Assembly (NCBI RefSeq): GCF_963678635.1
Contig: NC_087071.1
Location: forward strand, 15,168,864 to 15,232,863
From: Symsagittifera roscoffensis
Taxonomy: Eukaryota; Xenacoelomorpha; Acoela; Convolutidae
Direction: 5' to 3'
DNA: 64,000 nucleotides
The notes beneath the pieces were generated by a model that did no database searches, had not been told where the DNA came from, and saw only the letters and a program-made list of their open reading frames with translations. The translations under genes were made by a program, and so were the position numbers. The number at the start of each line of letters is the position of its first letter. The stretch's first letter is position 1. Shown in pieces: positions 56,085 through 64,000 of the stretch.

Positions 56085-56590
56085 AAGTAACGCAGCCCAA
56101 TCTTCTAGCATCTTATTAATCTTTTGGTAGCTTTGATGGAACGATCTCCGGTAGTTTTTTTTGTTCATGGTAGCTACAAGTAGGTGCAATTTTTCATAGT
56201 TTACTTTGAAAAAGTTTGAAAAAGTTGCAACCAGGCTGCCATGAACTCACGAAGGTGAAGTAATTATGATACTAGATGTATGTGATGTTACCTTAAGAGT
56301 CAAATTAAAGTTCAGTTCGTCATGAGATCTTTCACAGTCTATCCCCGCACAGTGATTTTGTTTTTTATGGGTTGTTATACTCTGGTGGGTGGATGTCTTA
56401 AATAAAAAACACCGTGTACAGAGTTTTATCAGCAAAAATCCAACCCAGCTCGTGGACTGCAGAAACTATTTTAAACTCCGGCCGAAAAAATCCAAAACGA
56501 AATTCGCAGCCGGGCTGCGCGTCCAACGCTTCAGTTCATCTAAGTGCTTCACGGTTGAAAACTTTAAATCTGATGCGACAAAGAAATCAC
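56085..56590 (-). pseudogene. Decayed duplicate of module exon 1 with its flank
   Basis: GCAGCCCAATCTTCTAGC, TTGATGGAACGATCTCCGGTAG and CAGGCTGCCATGAACTC parallel 54.81-54.97 kb at an offset of about 1265-1280 bp. On the minus strand SSWQPGCNFFK is still readable, but the frame is then lost and most cysteine codons are gone. The matching acceptor reads CTCTTAAG rather than TTCTTCAG. Homology continues into the 5' flank (TGATGCGACAAAG versus AGATGGGACAAAG). Confidence 0.7.
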
Positions 56591-56924
56591 TTAGTGATTG
56601 ATTAAAATATCACGAAACTGAAAACTTATTTTCTAGAACGCCAAACGCAGACACCTATTTGATATCAAAAGGATGTTTGATTTGATTTCTAGAACTAACA
56701 CTTTGTGTTTGAATAAAATATTTCGAGATTTAAAAATGTTACCCTTTTTTTGACAATCATGCTTTTTATTAGAGAGAAAAAATTAATTGTAGATGTCTAT
56801 TCTAAAAAGTTAGAGCGCTTCAAGTCACTGCCACGGACAATCTTGATCAAATAATTCAACACACTTAAAAATTTTATAAGTCTTACCTTATTGATTATTT
56901 CTCTGAGTAAGCCATTAATTCTAC

Positions 56925-57765
56925 TCTTTCCATCCATCCATCAGCGCAAATAATCATAAAGCCATCTTTCCGATAATCAACTCAACCATCCGTACAATTA
57001 GCCATCCATCAATTTAGCTAACCATGCAAGGATACATCTAGCCATCCGACCAAACATCCAACAAGCTTTTTTTATCAAGCGTTCCATTCATCACTCAACC
57101 AAACAACCATTCGACAAGCCATCAATCCATTCGGTCATCAATACATCCAATCAATCAGACATCAAGCCAATCATTCCCTAAGTGGTCGATCCATCTATCT
57201 ATACATCCATTTAACCAGCCATCATTTTATCGGTCAGGTAGCATTTTTCAATGTCAAGCCATCCGATCATTAAACCATCTGTTCAATTAGCAAACCAACC
57301 ATCTATCTAACCATCAAAAAGCCATTTGTTCCTCCAGCTATCACTTTGCCTAGCCATCTAGCCGACTAGCCATCCAACCTACCAGCCATTCACCCAACCA
57401 GCTATGCATCCATACAACCATCCACCCTTGCTTTCAGTCATCCATCCATCTAGCTATATTTCCAACTAACATTCCATCTGACCATCTATTCGACGATCAA
57501 CCAGGCCTTCCTTCCAAAAATCAAATCAATCATTCATCAATCAAGCCACGCAACTATCTAGCCATATTCACAACAACACTATCGACCAACGAGCCATCAA
57601 TTCAACCAGTCATCTATCCAACCAGCCATTCATCCAACAAGTCATCAATTCAGCCATCACCATATTTCATTCACACGCCAATCCATTCAGCCATCTCTAT
57701 ATCAAGTCTTTCAGTCAGTAAGCCATCCAGTCAAACATCTAGCAGTCCATCAATTCACTATTTTT
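56925..57765. repeat. Degenerate (CCAT)n-derived array
   Basis: About 840 bp dominated by CCATCCATC, AGCCATC, AACCATC and CAACCAGCCAT words with A/T-rich interruptions. It was evidently once a CCAT or AGCCATCCAACC tandem repeat. Confidence 0.85.
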
Positions 57766-57779
57766 TTCAGATACACAAA

Positions 57780-59430
57780 AAGGAACCGTGCCATCCATTA
57801 ATCTAACTTTTCAACAAAACCCAAAACCCTATCCTTCGAACGAGATACAGTGATCAGGTTTTTTTAAATGTAAAAAATAAATTTCATGAAAGAGAATAGT
57901 TCATTTTTAATTGAAACAAACGACAAAAGATGATTTGGGCTTGCTTTTTTTGTGAGTTCGGAACATCAAGACCAAATTGGTGCAAGTTTTTTCTATGTGA
58001 CATGTGGCATAATTTTTTTTAATTTTAAAACGATAAATCAGCTTAACCACTTAGTCAGTCAGTTTTATTCAAATCTCTTTTTTCGTATATTTTATTATAA
58101 ATGCATTATTAAAATGCATCTATAATCTTGCGCTTATGATTGTTTTTTTTTTTTTGATTTTTAGACTCTTGAATTAGCTATGTAATCTTTTGCCTGAATG
58201 TAAGCCCGTGCATTATGAATGTTCGTACAGTTTTCGTATGTAGTGACTACTTATTCTTAAATATTGGTGAAAAAGTATGCATGCAAGCGTGCATTTTACC
58301 AACTTCATTAGTGTCTCTATGTCAGCTTGAGGTACAGTTGTGTACAATGAAAAAAGTGCATACTTGTAAATCTAAACTTACATTTGTTTAATAGCGTGTG
58401 TCTTTGTTTTTTGTCTAATTGTTTGGTAATTAAGTTTAATTGTATGCACGTTGTTTCTTCTTTGTTGATTCTCTTTTAGAAGTTTTTTGAAGCAATTTAC
58501 GCTATGCAACTTTATCTTGAAGTAAAAAAATTGAGAACTCTTCCGCAGATACTAAAATTATGCTACATATTTTTGTGAGTATGCTCTTGTGTGATTTTTA
58601 TTCGTTTTTTTTTGTTTATGAAAATTGTCTGTGTGTCTAAATGTTGGTCAATTATAACATTAGTTGAGTATGAGTGAACGATTGAGCGCAACGAAACATT
58701 TTAAAAAAAGCGTATTGATAAAAAACTTTTCATAATTCAGATTCGTTCTTTGTTTTTGTCCTAAGCTTATTAAAAAAACGTACCCGTTTTTTTAACTACC
58801 AGATTTTGTAAATGATTACTTTTTCCAGGTTTTCATAGCATGTACGTCTTTATTCATTTTTTTTGTCTATGCGTTATCTTGTGTATCTCGATGTAGGTGT
58901 TTTCGGATGTATTGAGCAAAAAACCCCACAGTCAATTGACTTGAAAATTTTTCTTGCGAATTGGTGCGCCGCACTGCGGCAATCTTAACTTTTTTAATTG
59001 ATTGCAAGCATAAACTGTGCAATCAACTGATTTGGCAAAGAGCAACTAAGCTGATTAGAATTAGATTTGCGAAGGTTTAACTTTGCGATATGATGTGTAT
59101 ATATATGATATACACCAATACCACAACTGAACTAGATTGTAAGCTTGAACCTTTGTCCAGAATTTTATGTGTTATCATCTTTATGTATCTATGTCTGGCG
59201 ATATCTTGTTTATAAATTTTTACGTTGTTGTGCTTGCGTATGTAAAATTTCTTGTATATAATTGTTGGTTTATTTACTTGACCAAAAAATAGCAGACATG
59301 AAGCTAATAGCTGATTTATAACTATAACTGAAATTCGATTCTGCTCTTGTGGCTGAAGTGTCTAGAAACCAGGAAGTTTTCACACCAGCTTTTAATTAAG
59401 TACAGATAAGTACAAAATAAAAATCTGAAA
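57780..59430. repeat. GT/TATG-rich sequence, probable diverged edge of the 1.2-kb array
   Basis: Same vocabulary as the array to its right (TGTGTATCT, CTTGTATATAATTG, ACTAGATTGTAAGCTTG) but periodicity is harder to see by eye. No gene. Confidence 0.4.
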
Positions 59431-62400
59431 GTGCGTGTGCGGCTGCGTCTGCGTATGTACATATAAGTGTGCTGATGAAAGATAACAGTAACCAATATTT
59501 ATTTTTGTTGGTATTTAAAAAATTTTAAAAATTGAAATTTTAAAGCATGCTTTTTCGAATTGTCAGAATTGTAAGAGTAGCTAGAAGTATATGTCCAAAT
59601 CAACTTCAACCTAAATTTTGCTCTGATTCTATCAAGAAATTACAGACAGTATCTCTGGTTAATGTATCTATGCCGTATACACTCAAGACCCTATAATAAC
59701 AATTTTGTGTATACGCATGAAGGCCTTTGGATGTATAAAAATGTTGCAGTTTTTTTTCTGTATATGTATTTTGTAATTAAAGACCTGCGGGTTTGTTGAT
59801 GATCAAATCATTCGAAATACTTTTGGTTATGTACTTGAAATTGGTGATGGAGGTTGAACTCAAAGTTATTTTTTTTGGTGGTTCTTCTTCAGTATTATGA
59901 TTGATTCAGCAGGTTAGAACATTGTACAAATCAGTAATGTAAAAATTTACATATTCTAGTGATTTTTTTATGCAAGTGTTTTTTTTGTGTGAAATACAAA
60001 TTTTATTTGTTTTTGTGTGTCTTTTATGTGGTTATGTGCGTGAACATGTACTTATTTACTTGCTCACCAAGTCATTTATAGTTGTGTAACTCTAATTAGA
60101 AGCATACGTCAGTGGAATTGAATCTGATTTTGTTCTTGTTTTCTGGAAAAATCACCAGATACTAAGAATGTACCTGATTTGAACTTAAACATTTATATTA
60201 ACCTATGTCCTTAGTGGACATCAAGACTGTTGTTAATTGTTTGTTTTTCGTAAGTACTTGTGTGAAATCACCGAGCCCATACGCGCTACTGTAACTAGAA
60301 TTTACAGAAAAACTCAAAATTGATCTTTTACTTATCTGTGAAAGTTTCACTAGTGACTTCAAAATGTAAGCGTCTTTGCAGGTAAATTTTTTATGTATAA
60401 AAAGGATTAGCGAGTATGCTTCTATCTAGGCTCGAAAACTTGTTCATGTACTTTTACGTTATTAAGTTCAATTTTATGAATGTAATTGTTAGTTTTTTTT
60501 ACATGACACAACAGTTTGAGACATGCAGCTGTTAGTTGAATTATGACTATAACTCAAATTCTTTCCTGTTTTTGTGGCTGAAACGTCTAGAAACCAATAA
60601 TATTTTGTGCCAGCTACTATAGATTTACAGAGAGGTACCAAATATTAAAACTGAAAGTGTTGTGGGTCTGCTTATGTATATATAAGTCTGCTAATGATTG
60701 TTATTAGTATTTAATCCTTATAATTGTCTTTATGCATATATAGAAATTATAAACAAAAAAAAATGGCACGGATGTATATTTGTATTTTAAGAATTGTAAG
60801 ATTAGCTAGAACTTCAACCAGAATCTATTTTCGGCACTGAATTTATCTGAAAGTGTATACTGTATTCATGCTGTATACAATAAAGAACCCACAAATCACT
60901 ATATTCATGTGTGTACGTATGAAGAGTCTGTTGTAATTAAAAATGTTTGTAGTGATTGTATTCAAGTTTTTGATGAATTTGGTGCATATATATTTTTAGT
61001 AGTTTTTTTTTGATAACATGCAAGCTGTGTATATGTTTGCGTTTCTTAGTATGTGTTTAGCTATGTTTGTTTTTAATTATGAGTAACTGTTTTTCATTTA
61101 ATTGCTCGCCAAATCAACTACAGATGTATATCTATAACTAAAATTAAATTTTAAACCAGCTCAACCTAACTTTGTTTATGATTTCGTGAACAGGTCACCA
61201 GACGTTTTGAATGTTTTGAATGTTTTGATACTACGTTTAAACTTAGATCTTAAGCTATGTGGACGTATAGAGAGTATTATAAATTTTCTTCGGAAAGTAC
61301 AAGTTAACCTTATGCTTGCTACTCTAACTGGCAATTTCACTAAAAACCAGAAATTTTTTCTTTCTTTCTCAAATTCACACGATAATTTCACAAACAAGAT
61401 GATTTTTAAAAATAGTAGAAAACTTGATTGTTATTATTTTTTTTCATGGGCCAAAAAAATCCAGGAAAAGGCATTATAAAACAAAAATCTTTAAAGACAA
61501 CATATTTGGGCGAAGTACTTCTCAAAGTCTTAATCCTCAACCACTTCTTCATCAACAGCTTCGGTTCATGATGGCCGGTAGAAAAAGTACTCTAAGAAAA
61601 AGTCGCTTTACATTGTTTTGACTGCAGCTGTCTTCAACAATTCTGATTAAGTTCATTGCTTGAATGAAGGTAATAATTTGTAAAGATGCCCTTCTTCGCA
61701 AAAAGGTGAATAACGATGGTTTCTATTTTTTGGATGTGCTGATTATTGCTAAATCAGATGTTTGAACGGCGTGCCAAAGTTGCACACTTGAACCTGTTGA
61801 TGTGCCTTTAAAAGCAGATGATAGGTTTTAATTAAGAAAAGAGGAGTACCACATAAAAAACTAAAAGCGCGGGTGTATCTGCATATGTATATATAAGCAT
61901 GATAATGAAAGTTAGCAGTATTCAATGTTTGTTTTTTTTTGTATTTAAAAAAATGAAAATTGGAAAATGTGCACGTTTGTTTTGTCAGAATTGTAAAACC
62001 AGCTAGAATTTTATCTCCGGTTCAAACTCAACCTAAACGTTGTTCTGATTTTATCAAGAAATTATTGAAAGTACCTTTGGTTAATGTATCTGTGCTGTAT
62101 ACACTCAAGACCATACAAACAATAATAATTATGTGTTTACGCATGGAGGCCTGTTGAATGTATAAAAATTTTGTATTTTTTTTTGTGTATATGAGCTTTT
62201 AAAATGAAAACTTGTGGGTTTGTTGTTGATCAATTCTTTCGAAATACTTTTGGATATGTACTTGAAATTGGTGATGGAGGTTGAACTCGAAGTTATTTTT
62301 TTTCTTGGTGGTTAGAAAATTGTGCAAATCATTAATGTAAAAATTTACATATTCTCGTGATTTTTTTTTGAAGCAAGTGGTTTATATATATGTTTTTTTT

Positions 62401-63180
62401 TTGTAAAAGATACAAATTTTGCAGGTTTTTGTGTGTTTTAAGTGGTTTACGTGCGTGAATTTGTACTTACTTACTTACTCATCAAAACAATTACAGAGGT
62501 GTACCTGTAACTAGAAGCATACGTCAATGCAAATGAATCTGTTTTTGCTCTTGTTTTCTGGAAATATTTACCAGATACTAAGAATGTACCTGATATACAC
62601 TTAAACATATATATTAACATTTTTCCTAAGTACACATCTAGAATGTGAGTTAACAGTTTTTTCGGAAGTACTTGTGTTAAAATTACCCAGCCCATACGCA
62701 CTGCTCTAACTACTCTAACTGGAAATTTTAGAAAAAAAGAAAACAAAATTTATCTATTTTTTTCTTTGAAAAGTTCCACTAGGTACTTCAAAATAGAAGC
62801 CTTCTGTTTGTATGTTTTTTTTCGTTTTAAAAGAGAATTAAGCAAGTAAGTTTCTTGAGCAATTAATTTTCCATTTAGACTTGAAAAACTAATAAAAATT
62901 CTTGCAAAACTGTTTAATTGAAACCTTGTTTAGCTCTGCTGTAATTGCATTTTTGTAAAAGGTTAAATTCTCTGTTTTATAGTTTAGAGGGTAAGTGTGT
63001 CTTAATATACGGTCAATTGTATTTCGAAAAACCAAAGTCTTACTTGTAACTCCGAATATAAATTCTGATATTTTAAATTCAGATATCTTTGTTGACGATT
63101 TGTCAAAAAGACTAATGAATTTTTCAGCAGAGTATTCAGCAGACTGTTGTGTTTGGTTGTTCAAAACACAAATGAATATT
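59431..63180. repeat. Large tandem array, monomer about 1.21 kb, dimeric higher-order unit about 2.42 kb
   Basis: Landmarks recur once per monomer. TATGTACATATAAG or TATGTATATATAAG appears at 59454, 60673 and 61884. TGTATAC with CAAGACC or AAGAACC appears near 59674, 60871 and 62096. The first and third monomers are closer to each other than to the middle one: GTACTTGAAATTGGTGATGG at 59831 and 62258, and GAAGCATACGTCA at 60101 and 62514, are absent or blurred in the middle unit. Open frames in it are accidental. Confidence 0.8.
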
Positions 63181-63600
63181 TATTAAAAACAGCTTTTCAA
63201 ACAAACATACAAAGTTATGTAAGAAAAATGAAGAAAATTTGAAATTAGTTTTTTATAAAAATTTGATCCGCTGGTATAACCTCTCCGGTTTAAGAAGGCT
63301 GGCAGAGGAGCTCTACTCTCATGATAATCTTGTAACACGTTGCTTTGGCTGCGGAAGTATTTCTGTTGCTTCTTCATCCTTGTACCACCAATTTCAAAAA
63401 TTTAATTGCTTAAAGGAAGCTTAGAACTTGATTAACTGCCCTTCTTTGCTAAAACGCTGGTTTATGAGTTTTCGATTTAGCTGATCTTTGATAAATTAGA
63501 TAATTGGCTGGTTCATCAAAACTGCACAAGTTTTTTTTGCTGACTTTTGTTTAAATGTTGTCAAAATTTGAGAAATTACTTCTCACACTTCGTTGATTTG
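63181..63600. other. Edge of the array, no gene
   Basis: GCCCTTCTTTGCTAAAACG at 63438 parallels GCCCTTCTTCGCAAAAAGG near 61687, so repeat relatedness extends here at a different offset (about 1.74 kb). Confidence 0.4.
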
Positions 63601-64000
63601 CGTGAAATTTGCAATTCGTAACCCGGATATCAGCTCATATCGAGTCCTTCAAAACCGTCAAGCATGACTGGTCGGATTAGCGTTCACTATATAACTCAGC
63701 GGTGTTGCTCTCTACGTTCCACAGTAGCCACTTGCGTTGGTGTAGTCACTGCTTCAGATTTTCACTTTAATTGTGTTCGTACTGTGTAATGGAAATAGAT
63801 ATTCAGCGAAAGTTGGACATAAAACCACCATTGACCTAAGTGATGTTTTTTGTTTCGATTCATCAGAGATCCTTTGTTTATTTATGGTTCCATTTTTTTG
63901 TAGCGCTTTACGTAAAAACAGCGAATACACCAGCGTGAGATTTATCCGTGGAGTGTACCGGAGAGCAATTCTGTCAACACTTTTTCCACCAATTCACAAA
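63600..64000 (+). promoter_or_regulatory. GC-richer stretch with TATA box and initiator-like context
   Basis: ACTATATAACTCAGCGG near 63687 is followed about 25-30 bp later by CTCTACGTTCCACAGTAGCC. This spacing fits a core promoter, of a gene or of a retroelement terminal repeat beginning here. The downstream sequence lies outside the window. No reading frame can be assigned. Confidence 0.25.

Noticed and set aside
61170-61625. Open frames of 65-97 codons in the GT-rich array
   Set aside because: They lie in tandem-repeat DNA, are not conserved between monomers and have no recognisable features.

Overview
The window reads as nuclear DNA of a metazoan that I cannot place more precisely. It is AT-rich, its coding exons are short and bounded by GT/AG splice sites, and it holds a TTLL10-type tubulin-ligase-like gene pair, cysteine-rich extracellular exon modules and trypsin-fold exons. 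Much of the rest is transposon-derived or tandemly repeated. Two runs of exactly 200 N (21628-21827, 49384-49583) are assembly gaps of unknown true size. No bacterial operon, CRISPR array, rRNA or tRNA was found.

Layout. 0.4-2.3 kb holds decayed, relatively GC-rich coding-like sequence on the minus strand, possibly a retroelement relic. 3.17-12.89 kb is a tandem segmental duplication with a unit of about 4.6-5.0 kb. Each unit carries a TATA-like box and a TTLL10-like gene on the plus strand, and each gene copy has a different frame-breaking lesion. 13.0-15.1 kb holds three copies of a roughly 530-bp non-autonomous element that recurs at 26.5-28.0 and 34.4 kb. 15.95-17.25 kb is a minisatellite with a period near 85 bp.

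17.5-55.0 kb, minus strand, is what I infer to be one large, repeat-filled gene. From 5' to 3' it has five exons (54.9, 52.4, 41.2, 38.6, 38.2 kb) that each encode one six-cysteine, thrombospondin-type-1-like module with identical 1-1 intron phases. Three linker exons follow (36.5, 35.2, 33.2 kb), then pieces of a chymotrypsin-fold domain (30.0 kb, 21.9 kb running into the first gap, and 17.6 kb). In that domain the His57 and Ser195 positions are both substituted, so the predicted product is a secreted mosaic protein ending in a dead protease domain. The intron phases agree through the first nine exons.

Inside an intron of that gene, 41.9-49.0 kb is a 7-kb virus-like or Polinton-like element with 2.4-2.5-kb inverted arms. 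Each arm carries the C-terminal part of a protein-primed-type DNA polymerase B. The spacer carries the polymerase motif-A region and a short ORF resembling metazoan 'F54H12.2-like' proteins. The element is clearly broken. Next to it lies a nearly identical 1.11-kb tandem duplication (49.95-52.17 kb).

55-64 kb is mainly repetitive: a decayed duplicate of the first module exon (56.1 kb), a CCAT-derived array (56.93-57.76 kb), and a large 1.21-kb-period tandem array with 2.42-kb higher-order structure (about 58-63.4 kb).

The gene models come from reading the sequence by eye. Exon boundaries are predictions and no similarity search was run.
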